From Tessaracoccus defluvii (GTDB lineage: Bacteria; Actinomycetota; Actinomycetes; Propionibacteriales; Propionibacteriaceae): a stretch of DNA of 64,000 nucleotides. Position numbers and translations under genes: made by a program. The stretch is from assembly GCF_014489575.1 (NCBI RefSeq), contig NZ_CP060789.1, forward strand, positions 620,001-684,000, read 5' to 3'. This document shows, piece after piece, positions 17,875-28,901 of the stretch (positions within the stretch are counted from its first letter, which is position 1; each line of letters starts with the position of its first letter). The notes beneath the pieces are model-generated. The model ran no database searches, had not been told where the DNA came from, and was given only the letters and a program-made list of their open reading frames with translations.

Positions 17875-20063
17875 CTACCCCCCGAACCGCGGGGCTGCGA
17901 CCTTCACGGCCGAGCCGTCGACGACGGTGTCCACGTCGTAGACGTCCACCCCTGCGTTGGAGGCGACGTACAGGTGCCCGCCGATGGTGAGCCCGCGCAC
18001 CGTCTCCGTGAGGCTCTGGCCCGCGCTCGTGGGCCAGACGTCGGCCACGGGAAGGTCCTCCACCAGGGAGAACGCGGTGCCGTCCCAGCGGTAGAGCAGG
18101 TAGTGCAGGTCCTGGCTGCCCGAGTGGGACGCGGCGGCGAACCCGATCAGGCTGCGTTCCTTGTCGATGAAGACCGCCTTGTGGTTGCTCAGCACCGCCG
18201 CCTCGTCGAAGGGCACCGCCAGGGTCGCGGCCTCGGTGACGGCGAAGGGGTCGGACGTATCGAACATGCTCAGCTTCATCCCGTTGATCCACCCCCCGGC
18301 ATCGCCGTCCCTGCCGAGGCCGAGCAGGAGTCCGTCCGACCATGGGTGCAGATAGGTGCTGAAGCCCGGGATCTTGAGTTCGCTCATCACGGAGGGGCGG
18401 GTCGGATCGCTGAGATCGATGGCGAACAGCGGATCGACCTGCACGAAGCTCACGACGTAGGCCACGTCGCCGGCGAACCGGACGGACTCGATCGTCTCGC
18501 CCGGGGCCAGCTCGGGCAGGACACTCACCGTCTTCAGACCCTGGTCGAGCACGTAGAGGGCCGGGCCGGACGTCCAACCGGACGACGTGGTGCCGGTCAG
18601 GGTCACGGCGATCCGTAGGAACCCCTCGTGCTCGTCGAGCGCGAACTGGTTGACGATCTCGCCGGGCACGCTGCCGGAGGCCTGCGCCGTCAGGACGCCG
18701 TCCTTGAGGGCGATACGGGTGAGGTCGGTGCGGGTGTCGAAGCCGGTGAACTCGGGGACGCGGTCGTCTCCGTCGACGCTGATGGCCTGGCCGGAGTAAG
18801 TCGTCGAGGCCAGGTACAGGTTGTCCTGGGTCAGGTAGACGCTGTCGGCGGCGCCGAGGACCGACTGGCTGTCGATGCGCGCATGCCGGCGCAGGTCGAT
18901 GCTGCTGGCCACCGTGTAGCTGGCGCCCTGGGCTCCGGCAGCAGCTCGATGTCGGCGGCGGGCAGGGTGGCCCGGCCGGACGAGTCCTCGACCTGCGGCA
19001 CGAATGTCCATGGATCTTCCGCCTTGACGGTGTCCCGATCGGTGATGTCGTAGCGTGTGACGAGGTACAGGACGTCGCCACTCAGCCGGGAGGTGACGGC
19101 CTGCCCGCTCTGCCCGAAGGAGGTCAGGAAGCGGGGGGCGGCCGGATCGGACACGTCGTACAGCAGGGCCTTTGTCTCCTTGGCCACGTAGGGCAGGTAG
19201 GCGTCGGGCCTGGGGCCGAAGAGTCCGCGCGTCATCTGGGGCGTGAAGTCGGTCACGAGCGCCACCAGGGTCGTCCCGTGGAGCATCAGGTCGGTGACCG
19301 GCCCCTGCAGGGTTCCGTCGGTGCTCGCGACAGCCTGGTCGCGGGTGTCGATCTGCGACAGCTGGCGGGAGCCGGCGCCGTCGGCGGTCACGAGTCGGAT
19401 CGTGGATTCGGCGGCGACGAAGATCGTGCGCCCGTCGCTCTTGACGACGTCTCCCTCGTCGATGCCGTCGACCTGCACGTTCGTGTCCCAGGTTCCGCCC
19501 TGCTCGGCGGACGGTGCGGCCGGCTGCGCAACGTCATGGTCTTCACGGCCCGACGCGAATCCGCCGTACGGCCAGCCCCAGCTGTCGAACCAGCCACCGG
19601 AGTCCTTCGGCTTCAGGCCGGCGAGCACGGCCGCATAGATCTCCGTGTAGTCGGAGGCGTCGGGCTCCGCGGGCGGCGCCTTCGTCAGCTCCGGCAGGGG
19701 TGCCTTGGTCGGCTGCGGCAGGGGCGCCTGGGTGCCGGCATCCGCGGGCGACAGGTCGATCATGCCCGCCTGTCGGCCGAGCAGCCCCGGCGCCGAGACG
19801 ACGAGGGCCACGGCGGCCACCGCGGCGACGGCGGCACCCCACGCCGGGAAGCGACGGCGCCGCCGCACGGGGGCGAGTGCCACGGGCTGAGCCCAGGCCG
19901 CAGGAGGTGCTTCAGGCGCCGCGGGTGTCGGGTCCGCCGGGCCGTTGCCGGAGGCCTCGGAGCCTGCGGGTTCGGCGTCGATCCGTGCCAGCAGGTCGGC
20001 CCTCACCTCGGGTGAGGGGCGCAGCTGGTCGGCGATCTCACGGAAGATGTCGTCGTTATTCAT
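17875..20063 (-). CDS. Membrane-anchored beta-propeller protein downstream of ECF sigma, frame broken near 18930
   Basis: The N-terminal region (MNNDDIFREIADQLRPSPEVRADLLARI) is cytoplasmic, followed by a Pro/Ala linker and one transmembrane helix near residues 80-100 (FPAWGAAVAAVAAVALVVS). The external part of over 550 residues matches the secreted beta-propeller family (Beta_propel): TNVQVDGIDEGDVVKSDG, then repeated strands ending in a final blade (HLYVASNAGVDVYDVDTV). The frame is broken at a GGG run (18930-18932); one extra G restores ADIELLPEPQGASYTVASSIDL and a protein of about 729 residues. ATG 20063 overlaps the sigma gene stop, so the pair is translationally coupled. It may act as a sensor/anti-sigma partner, but it lacks the classical zinc HxxxCxxC motif. 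Confidence 0.8.
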
Positions 20064-20604
20064 CAAACAGCCCTCCCAGGAGCTGGTCGCGCATCTGGGC
20101 GCGGCCTCGGGACAGTCGCACCTTCACGGTGCCGGGACTCACGTCGAGGACCTCGGCGATCTGTGCGACCGGGAGATCCTCGAAGTAGAAGAGGTAGAGC
20201 ACGCTGCGGTAGATCTCGCTGAGCGAGCGCAGGGCGCGGAACAACACGTTCTGCTCGTCGGAGGCGAGCGTGAACTCCTCCGGGGCGGCGGCGGTGTCGG
20301 TCCTGTCGAGGGGGATGACCCGGGTCCGCCAGGAGCTGAGGCGGACCCGCCGGGCGCAATTCAGCGCCGTCGTGATCAACCAGGCCCTGCGGTGCTGCTC
20401 GTCGTTTATCTCCGGCTGCCGCCGGTGGTACGTGAGGAACACCTCCTGGTAGACGTCATCGGCGTCGTCACGGCAATCGGTGTGGCTCACCGCAATGCCG
20501 TAGACCATCCGCTCGTACCGCTCCACCACCGAGTGGGTGTCCCCCGGCAGGAGTGGCTCCGCCGGGGGACCTTCGTCCCCGGTGGGGTTCGCTGCTGCTT
20601 GCAC
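20056..20604 (-). CDS. ECF-type RNA polymerase sigma factor
   Basis: The 182-residue protein has sigma-70 region 2 (VERYERMVYGIAVSHTDCRDDADDVYQEVFLTYHRR, the DDVYQEVF core near residues 48-56) and region 4 (LRSLSEIYRSVLYLFYFEDLPVAQIAEVLDVSPGTVKVRLSRGRAQMRDQL) but lacks regions 1 and 3, defining an ECF sigma. It is the first gene of a two-gene operon with the membrane-anchored beta-propeller gene, overlapping it by 8 bases. An inverted repeat at 20651-20690 lies just upstream and may take part in control. The signal sensed is unknown. Confidence 0.92.
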   Translation of the reverse strand: MQAAANPTGDEGPPAEPLLPGDTHSVVERYERMVYGIAVSHTDCRDDADDVYQEVFLTYHRRQPEINDEQHRRAWLITTALNCARRVRLSSWRTRVIPLDRTDTAAAPEEFTLASDEQNVLFRALRSLSEIYRSVLYLFYFEDLPVAQIAEVLDVSPGTVKVRLSRGRAQMRDQLLGGLFDE

Positions 20605-20650
20605 GGTCGCCGCCCTTCGTCTGTCGGTGCTTCCTCTCCCATAACTCCTT

Positions 20651-20690
20651 CCGGGTGAGCGAAAGGTTACAGACGACTTTCGTCACCCGG
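20651..20690. promoter_or_regulatory. Inverted repeat in the sigma-factor promoter region
   Basis: Arms ccgggtgagcgaaag and ctttcgtcacccgg are complementary over 14 bases with one extra G, separated by 11 bases that include gttac. On the minus strand this reads GTAACCTTTCGCTCACC, which contains the 'AAC' feature of ECF -35 elements. It could be an operator, an autoregulated ECF promoter or a leader hairpin; the sequence does not decide between them. Confidence 0.4.
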
Positions 20691-20697
20691 ACATGGA

Positions 20698-20728
20698 GCG
20701 ACCCCGGGGGACAGGCCCCCGGGGTCGC
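20698..20728 (-). terminator. Terminator after the TPR gene
   Basis: Perfect 13-base inverted repeat (gcgaccccggggg / cccccggggtcgc) with a 5-base loop, 18 bases past the stop codon of the leftward TPR gene and ahead of the sigma-factor promoter. Confidence 0.75.
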
Positions 20729-20745
20729 GCGTCGTCCGTGCCCGC

Positions 20746-21087
20746 TCAGGCGAGGCTGTGGGAACGCAGGTGTTCCTGATCTCCGGTGAGGGCGGCCAGC
20801 ACCCTACGCAGGCCGGCCGCCTCGGCGCCACGGCTCTGCCGCTCCAGCGACCGGATCAGCAGCAACGTCATGTACTCGTTCGTCGGGTCCTCGGCGAGCA
20901 CGGCACGCGCGTGCTCCTCGGCGGGCTTCAGCGCCGCACGGTGGTAGTGGGCCCGCGCCAGGTACTCGCGCACGTTGTGGTTCCCGGGCTCGGCCTCGAG
21001 CAGCTCGCTGAAGCGTTCGACGGCGGTGCGGTAGTCGCGCTCGTCAAAGGCCTGCACGGCCAGGTTGTAGGTCAGAAGCGTCGTCAC
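20746..21087 (-). CDS. Small tetratricopeptide-repeat protein
   Basis: The 113-residue protein consists of about three TPR helix pairs: LLTYNLAVQAFDERDYRTAVERFSELLEAEPGN, then VREYLARAHYHRAALKPAEEHARAVLAEDPTN, then LLLIRSLERQSRGAEAAGLRRVLA. The A-F/Y-P pattern of TPR consensus is present in the first two units. It starts at GTG 21087 behind a GGAG site. It has no signal peptide and probably acts as a cytoplasmic protein-protein scaffold. It is divergent from holA, with 128 bases between; similar small TPR genes occur near holA in related actinobacteria as far as I recall, but partner proteins are unknown. Confidence 0.8.
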   Translation of the reverse strand: MTTLLTYNLAVQAFDERDYRTAVERFSELLEAEPGNHNVREYLARAHYHRAALKPAEEHARAVLAEDPTNEYMTLLLIRSLERQSRGAEAAGLRRVLAALTGDQEHLRSHSLA

Positions 21088-21215
21088 GGGAGGCTCCTTC
21101 CGCCGGTCGGTGACTCACCCTCGGTTGATACAACGTTCAACTAGATTGGGCGTGGGTTATTCCCGGCATCGTCGCGGGGTGGCCGTTCGTCGGTGGCGAC
21201 TGGCAAGCTAGGCGC

Positions 21216-22178
21216 ATGTCCCCCTTCGGTACCGCCCTGCTCGTCTCCGGCCCCGAGGCGCTGCTGGCGCAGCGGATCGTGGCGGACGTGAAGGCCCGCG
21301 CCCTGGCCGCGCATCCCGAGGCCGACGTCAATCAGATCAATGCCGCCGAGCTCGAGGACTCGATGCTCGCCGAGGTGGTCGGCGGGTCGTTGTTCTCGTC
21401 ACACATCATCGCCGTCATCGACGACGTCGGCGCCTGCCCGCCGCAGGTCGTCGATCAGCTCGTGGCCGTCGCGGCGAACCCGCCGGAGGAGCTCTGCCTG
21501 CTGCTCGTGCACCCCGGCGGGGTCAAGGGCAAAGGGCTGATCGACAAGCTGAAGAAGGCCAAGGTCCCTGTCAGTACAGTGGCTGCGCCGAAGCCGTGGG
21601 AGCTCACGAAGTTCGTGACTGAGGAGGCCAAGCTCCGCAAGGTGCGGATGTCGGGCGACGCGGCCGCGGAACTCGTCAGTGCGGTCGGCAACGACCTGCG
21701 GGCCCTCGCGGCGGCGGTCGGGCAGCTCGCCGACGACGCCGAGGGCAAGGAGATCGACGTCAACCACGTGCGGCGCTACTTCGCGGGCCGCGCCGAGGTG
21801 ACGAGCTTCGCCGTCGCTGACGCCGTCCTTGCGGGCAACGCCTCCGTGGCCATGGAACGGCTGCGGTGGGCGTTGGACACCGGCACCGCCACCGTCCTCA
21901 TCACCTCCGCACTCGCAGGGTCGTTCAGGGGGATGGGTCGCTACCTGGAGGCCTCCGGGTCGAGGATGAGCGACGCCGACCTGGCCCGCCAGATCGGCGT
22001 GCCGCCCTTCAAGATCAAGGATCTGGCCAAGACGAGCCGCAACTGGTCGGTGGGCGGGGTCGCCGACGCGATCCGGCTCATCGCGACCGGCGACGCCGAG
22101 GTGAAGGGTGCCGCTACGGATGCGGCCTTCGCACTGGAGCGGATGGTGCTGGGGATCCTGCAGCTCCGTCGCCGCTGA
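21216..22178 (+). CDS. holA: DNA polymerase III subunit delta
   Basis: The 320-residue protein is the clamp-loader delta subunit that opens the beta sliding clamp. Family features are the start FGTALLVSGPEALLAQRIVADVKARAL, the LLVHPGGVKGKGLIDKLKKA stretch, the LVSAVGNDLRALAAAVGQLA region in domain II and the VTSFAVADAVLAGNASVAMERLRWAL region in domain III. It lies in the expected comEC-holA-rpsT order, although about 8 kb separate it from comEC here. Start is the ATG at 21216 directly before the first conserved strand. Confidence 0.93.
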   Translation: MSPFGTALLVSGPEALLAQRIVADVKARALAAHPEADVNQINAAELEDSMLAEVVGGSLFSSHIIAVIDDVGACPPQVVDQLVAVAANPPEELCLLLVHPGGVKGKGLIDKLKKAKVPVSTVAAPKPWELTKFVTEEAKLRKVRMSGDAAAELVSAVGNDLRALAAAVGQLADDAEGKEIDVNHVRRYFAGRAEVTSFAVADAVLAGNASVAMERLRWALDTGTATVLITSALAGSFRGMGRYLEASGSRMSDADLARQIGVPPFKIKDLAKTSRNWSVGGVADAIRLIATGDAEVKGAATDAAFALERMVLGILQLRRR

Positions 22179-22245
22179 GGCCCGCACCCCTGCGTCAGGG
22201 ACGGGCGCCTTGCCCCGTCAGCGATCGGCGTCAGGGTACGCGAAA

Positions 22246-22277
22246 CAGCGCCCCGACGACCGAGGGTCAGGGCGCTG
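22246..22277 (-). terminator. Terminator after rpsT
   Basis: Inverted repeat cagcgccc / gggcgctg around an internal gac...gtc pairing, 31 bases past the rpsT stop on the minus strand. A weaker hairpin (gacggg / cccgtc, 22200-22219) follows holA in the other direction. Confidence 0.5.
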
Positions 22278-22307
22278 GAGCGCTGCGGCATCAGCCGCGG
22301 GGAAAGC

Positions 22308-22568
22308 TCAGAGAGCGGCGACGGCGGCCGAGATGACCGACTTGCGGTTCGCAGCCTGGTTCTTGTGGATGACGCCCTTGCTCACGGCCTTGTCGAGGGC
22401 GCGGTTGGCGGCGGAAGCCATTTCGGCAGCCTTCGCGGGATCGCCCTCGGCGATGGCCAGGCGGGCGGCGCGGACGTGAGTGCGGAGGCCGGACTTCACG
22501 GCCTTGTTACGCTGGCGCGCGATCTCGTTGGTCTTGTTGCGCTTCTGCTGGGACTTGATGTTCGCCAC
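22308..22568 (-). CDS. rpsT: 30S ribosomal protein S20
   Basis: The 86-residue, lysine/arginine-rich helical protein begins [20 protein letters not shown] and ends with the conserved [29 protein letters not shown]20 binds 16S rRNA and is needed for small-subunit assembly. It is convergent with holA and divergent from lepA, the standard actinobacterial arrangement. The 229 bases upstream, shared with the lepA promoter, hold no other recognisable gene. Confidence 0.97.
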   Translation of the reverse strand: MANIKSQQKRNKTNEIARQRNKAVKSGLRTHVRAARLAIAEGDPAKAAEMASAANRALDKAVSKGVIHKNQAANRKSVISAAVAAL

Positions 22569-22797
22569 TGGGCAAGCCTCTTTACGAAATGAGATGGAAC
22601 TACTCGGTCATGCGTTTGCACGCGACGATCCACCCTACCCGATTCCGGCCGGAGCGCCCAAATCGCGGATGACGGTGGTCGCCGGGCCCCGCCCGATGCG
22701 CGGGAGCGTGCCGCACGTGGGTGCGCGCGTGGAGCATTAGCCCCGCTGGGTCTTCCGTGAGAGAATCGTTCGTCCCTGTAAACCGACGAGGAAATGC

Positions 22798-24629
<1,832 letters not shown>

Positions 24630-24642
24630 CCGACCGGCGGCG

Positions 24643-27117
24643 TCAGCGGCGCCGCTTCGTCCGCGCCGTCGCCGGCGCCGTCCATGGGTCCTCCGGCCAC
24701 GGGTGCTTCGGGTAACGGCCACGCATCTCTGAGCGCACCTGCGCATAGGGGCCCGACCAGAACGACGCCAGGTCGCCGGTGATCGCCAGCGGCCTCCCGG
24801 CCGGCGACAGCAGGTGGAACACCACCTCGACCCGGCCGTCCACGAGCCGGGGCGAGGTGGCCAGCCCGAAGCACTCCTGCAGCTTGACGGCGACGACGAC
24901 GGGCCCGCCCGCGTCGTGAGGCGGGTAGGTGAGCCGGATCCGGGAACCGCTGGGCACCTCGAGGCGCTCCGGCGTCAGTTCGTCGAGTCGGCCCGCCGCC
25001 GGCCAGGGGAGCAGCCGCCGCAGCGGCGTGACGAGGTCGATCCCGGCCAGTCGCCCGGTCTCCGCGGCCGTCGCGAGCTCGGGGCCGAGCCAGTCGTCCA
25101 GCCGTCCGAGCAGGGAGGCGTCGTCGACCGCCGGCCACGGCTCGCCGAGTGTGCGGTGCAGCATCGCCATCCGCCGACGGAGCCCGTCCGCGGCCTCGGA
25201 CCAGCCGATGATCCCCAGCCCACGCTCCTCGACCACCCGCCGGACGGCGACCGGACCGAGCTCGCGGGCCGGCACCGGCGTCGACGACAACTCGATGGCG
25301 CCCAGCGCCGTCACGCGACGGGCCCGGAGCCTGCCGTCGAACAGCTCGCCGCGGACCTCCTCGATCAGCAGGTGCTCGGCGAGCCGGGCCGTGGCCTCGT
25401 CGATGGCGGCACCGGAGCGGATCACGGCACCGGTGCCTCCTGCGGAGGCGCCGTCGGCCCGGGTGACCTCAGCGACCGCCAGCCACGCATGCCCCGCCAG
25501 TTCCGGAGGAGCGGCCGCGCGCGTGCCCGAGGCCAGCAGGTAGCTGTCGCCGACCTTGCGCGCCACCCGCTCGGGGAACGCCGACACGACGACGGTGCCG
25601 GCCCCGGCCCCCTCGCCGGGAGAGGGCGGCACGAGTCGCTCCAGCCGGTCCGCCTCGGCGCGCCAGCGGGCCGCGTCGGGGCAGTGGCCCCGGCCCAACC
25701 GGCGGACCTCGGCGGCCAGGTCGCCCGACACGTCGCGCTCGACGGCCGCGACTACCTCGGCCGCGAGCCGTGACCCGGCGAGCGGGCCGGCATCGAGCAG
25801 CGCCCGGGCCCACCGCGGCGAGGCGGGTATCTCTGTCAGCCGTCGGCCCGTCGGTGTCACGCGCCCCGCGTCGTCGACGGCGCCGAGGCCACGCAGCACC
25901 GCCTCGTCGTCGTGGACCGGGCCGGCGGGCAGCGGCGTCGGGAGCCGCAGCCCGACGCCCCGGGGAGCGCCCCAGGCGGCCAGGGTGAGCAGCGCGCCGG
26001 TCAGGTCCGCAGCCTGCGCCTCGGGCGTCACCTGCGACCGCAGCCCCGCGTAGGTCTCGCGGTCGTAGCAGCGCCACACCACGCCCGGACCCTGCCGGGC
26101 GGCGCGGCCGGCCCGCTGGTCGGCCGAGGAACGCGCGCAGCGGACCGTGACGAGCCCCGACATCCCGCGCCCGGCGTCGCGACGCGGCTCCCGCGACAGC
26201 CCGGCGTCGACGACGACCCGCACCCCCTGCACCGTAACGGACGACTCGGCCAGGTTGGTGGACACGACCACGCGCGGCCCCTCGCCGGAGCGGCGGCCTG
26301 CGATGGCGCGGTCCTGTTCGCGGGCGGGCACCTGCCCGTGCAGCTCCAGCACCTCGGCGGGCAGCCGGCGGCGCAGCTCCTCGGCGACGGTCCGCACCTC
26401 GCGGACGCCGGGAAGGAACACCAGCACGTCGCCGTCGTCCGGCCTCCCGGCGAACGCCTCGACCGTGACGTCTGCGACGTGGGTCAGGAACTCCCTCGTC
26501 ACACCGCGTGGACCCAGGGGGAGGGGGCCGGGCTCGAACCGCTCCTCGAGCGGGTGCGAGACGGCGGGAACCCCGACCACCGGCGCGTCGCCCAGCAGGG
26601 CGGACAGGCCGGCGGAGTCGGCGGTCGCGGACATCGCGACGACGGCAAGGTCGTCGCGGAGTTCCCGCACCTCGCCGAGCAGGCCGACGAGCAGGTCCGT
26701 GTCGAGCCCGCGCTCGTGCACCTCGTCGAGGATGACGGCGCCGACGCCGTCGAGCCCGGGGTCGCGCAGGAGCCTCCGCAGCAACACGCCGGGTGTGACC
26801 ATCTCGACCCGCGTCGCCGCGGAGACCGCCCGCTCGCCCCGGACGGTGAATCCGGCCACGTCGCCGACCCGCGTTCCGGTCAGCTGCGCGAGCCGCCTCG
26901 CCGCGGCCCTGGCGGCGACCCGGCGCGGCTGGGTGACGACGATGCGCCCCTCGACCACGCCAGCGACCACGGCCGGGGCCAGCGTCGTCTTGCCGGTGCC
27001 GGGTGGGGCCTCGACGACGGCGACCCGGGGGCCGGCGACGGCCGCCGCGAGGGAGGCGGTGGCCGCAGCGAACGGCAGCCCGCAGCCGTCGGCGACCAGC
27101 TCTGCGAGTGTCTGCAC
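24643..27117 (-). CDS. hrpB: ATP-dependent helicase HrpB
   Basis: The 824-residue DEAH-box-type helicase has Walker A EAPPGTGKTTL near residues 36-46, the DEVH box (DEVHERGLD) near residues 131-139, motif III (SATAD) and the motif VI region in RAGRAARQGPGVVWR. After the helicase-associated domain, the C-terminal HrpB_C region is present (LTPERLEVPSGSRIRLTYPPH...VKLQECFGLATSPRLVDGRVEVVFHLLSPAGRPLAITGDL, seen in pieces). It starts at GTG 27117, only 4 bases after the stop of an ABC permease gene on the same strand, so it may be read from the sugar-transporter transcript. HrpB's cellular role is poorly known. Confidence 0.93.
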   Translation of the reverse strand: MQTLAELVADGCGLPFAAATASLAAAVAGPRVAVVEAPPGTGKTTLAPAVVAGVVEGRIVVTQPRRVAARAAARRLAQLTGTRVGDVAGFTVRGERAVSAATRVEMVTPGVLLRRLLRDPGLDGVGAVILDEVHERGLDTDLLVGLLGEVRELRDDLAVVAMSATADSAGLSALLGDAPVVGVPAVSHPLEERFEPGPLPLGPRGVTREFLTHVADVTVEAFAGRPDDGDVLVFLPGVREVRTVAEELRRRLPAEVLELHGQVPAREQDRAIAGRRSGEGPRVVVSTNLAESSVTVQGVRVVVDAGLSREPRRDAGRGMSGLVTVRCARSSADQRAGRAARQGPGVVWRCYDRETYAGLRSQVTPEAQAADLTGALLTLAAWGAPRGVGLRLPTPLPAGPVHDDEAVLRGLGAVDDAGRVTPTGRRLTEIPASPRWARALLDAGPLAGSRLAAEVVAAVERDVSGDLAAEVRRLGRGHCPDAARWRAEADRLERLVPPSPGEGAGAGTVVVSAFPERVARKVGDSYLLASGTRAAAPPELAGHAWLAVAEVTRADGASAGGTGAVIRSGAAIDEATARLAEHLLIEEVRGELFDGRLRARRVTALGAIELSSTPVPARELGPVAVRRVVEERGLGIIGWSEAADGLRRRMAMLHRTLGEPWPAVDDASLLGRLDDWLGPELATAAETGRLAGIDLVTPLRRLLPWPAAGRLDELTPERLEVPSGSRIRLTYPPHDAGGPVVVAVKLQECFGLATSPRLVDGRVEVVFHLLSPAGRPLAITGDLASFWSGPYAQVRSEMRGRYPKHPWPEDPWTAPATARTKRRR

Positions 27118-27121
27118 CGGC

Positions 27122-27946
27122 TCAGCGGAGGCCGGAGGTGGTGAGCCCCTGGACGAGGAACCGCTGCAGGAACAGGAACACCAGCAGCATCGGCAGCACG
27201 GCGACGAGCGTGCCCATGAACAGCTCGGGGTAGCGGACCCCCTGGCTGGTCATGAACTGGCTCAGCGCCACCTGGACGGTGCGGGTGGCGTCGCGGCCGA
27301 CGAGCGTCGGCCACAGGAAGGCGTTCCACGACCCGATGAGCACGATCGTGCCCACCGCGGCGATGATGCCCGTCGAGTTCGGGACCACGATCCGCCAGAA
27401 GCTCGTCCACATGTTGCAGCCGTCGATGAGCGAGGCGTCCTCCAGTTCGGAGGGGAAGTCGAGGAAGAACTGCCGGAACAGGTAGGTGGCGAAGGCGGAG
27501 AACATGCCGGGGACCACGAGGCCGCGGAACGTGTCGATCCATCCCAGCTGGGCCGTGATGATGAACATCGGCACGAACGTCGTCGCCGCCGGCACCATCA
27601 GCGTGAAGATCGTCAGCCCCAGCAGGATGCGTGACGCGCGGTGCGTGAAGCGCGCCAGCGCGTAGCCGGCCAGCAGGGACACGACGACGGTGCCGGATGT
27701 CTGCAGCACGGCCATCACCGCGGAGTTGGTGAGCGCCCGGACGATGCCGATGGAGTCGTTGGCCAGCAGCGACTGCAGGTTCGTGAGGTTCACCTGGTCC
27801 GGCAGCCAGTTCCACCGGGCCGCGGTGATGTTTGCGTTGGTCGAGAAGGCGTTGCGGACGATGACGTAGAGCGGCAGCAGGAACAGCAGCGCCAGCGCCG
27901 AGGCGACCCCGTAGCGCAGCGCCGTCAGCACGCGTGAGCCCGTCAT
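27122..27946 (-). CDS. Carbohydrate ABC transporter permease (MalG type)
   Basis: The 274-residue inner-membrane protein has about six transmembrane helices (first at LLFLLPLYVIVRNAF) and the EAA loop that docks the ATPase (EDASLIDGCNMWTSFWRIVVPN near residues 180-201). It overlaps the upstream permease gene by 4 bases. With the binding protein and second permease it forms a CUT1-type sugar importer without its own ATPase. The substrate cannot be told from sequence. The stop is 4 bases from the hrpB start. Confidence 0.9.
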   Translation of the reverse strand: MTGSRVLTALRYGVASALALLFLLPLYVIVRNAFSTNANITAARWNWLPDQVNLTNLQSLLANDSIGIVRALTNSAVMAVLQTSGTVVVSLLAGYALARFTHRASRILLGLTIFTLMVPAATTFVPMFIITAQLGWIDTFRGLVVPGMFSAFATYLFRQFFLDFPSELEDASLIDGCNMWTSFWRIVVPNSTGIIAAVGTIVLIGSWNAFLWPTLVGRDATRTVQVALSQFMTSQGVRYPELFMGTLVAVLPMLLVFLFLQRFLVQGLTTSGLR

Positions 27947-28901
27947 GCCTGCCCCTTCCCGCCGCGGTTCAGCACCCAGTTCTGCCCGAGTCCGAACACG
28001 ACGATGATGGCGGTCAGGATGACCGTTCCCGCGCCGCCGACGCCGAGGTCCTGCTGCCCGCCGCCGAGCGCGACCAGGTACAGGTGGACCAGCGGCGGCC
28101 GCCCGTACGGGGATAGGAACCGATGGAGCCCAGCATGTTGTAGAACTCGTCGAACGCCTGGAACGCGTTGATGAGCAGCAGCATGATGATGGCGGCGCTG
28201 GTGGCCCGGAGCTGCGGCAACGTGATGTAACGCAGCAGGCGCCAGCCGGACGCGCCGTCCAGGGCCGCGGCCTCGTAGGTCTCCGGCGGGATCTTGTTCA
28301 GCCCGGCGATGATCAGGATCATGTAGAACCCGACCTGCAGCCACAGCCGGACGGACACCAGCGCGACCCAGTAGAGGTTGTTGCCGCCGCCCAGCCAGTT
28401 GACCGGCTCGAGGCCGAACGAGCGCAGCAGCGAGTTCAGGAGGCCGAACCGGGCCCCGGAGAAGAACCCGAAGCGCCAGATGATGGCGGCGATCACGTAC
28501 GACACCGCCGTCGGGATGAAGAACACCGACCGGAAGAACGCCTGACCCCAGCGCAGGTTGTGCAGCAGCAGGGCCAGCCCCAGCGCACACACATACGTCA
28601 GCGGCACGATCAGCACCGCGAAGGCGATGAACACCAGCAGCGAGTTCAGGAACAGCGGGTTGGTGAGGAGGTAGGTGTAGTTCTCCAGCCCGACGAAGCG
28701 GGTCGGCGTGACGGTGTTGCGGGCCTCGAAGAACGACAGGTAGGCGCTCCAGCCGATCGGCACGTAGACGAACACCAGCAGGCCGAAGAAGAACGGGGCC
28801 ACGAAGGCCGTGAACCAGAGGTTGCGCCCCTGATTGCCGCGGAGACGACGCCACAGCCCCCGCGACTGCGAGGGCTGTGTGGGGGCTGTGGCGTCAGTCA
28901 T
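27943..28901 (-). CDS. Sugar ABC transporter permease (MalF type), frame broken near 28110
   Basis: The N-terminal 260 residues include helices at LWFTAFVAPFFFGLLVFVYVPIGW and LLVFIAFAVLIVPLTYVCALGLALLL, and the EAA loop YEAAALDGASGWRLLRYITLPQL near residues 205-227. The last helix lies in another frame (GTVILTAIIVVFGLGQNWVLN). One G is missing on the given strand in the run 28109-28112 (one C on the coding strand); restoring it reads NMLGSIGSYPPYGRPPLVHLY and gives about 319 residues. Start overlaps the binding-protein stop (ATGA), and the end overlaps the MalG-type gene. Confidence 0.87.

Noticed and set aside
20650..20730. One long double terminator
   Set aside because: The repeat at 20651-20690 sits in the sigma-gene promoter region, away from any 3' end other than the TPR gene, which has its own perfect hairpin at 20698-20728.
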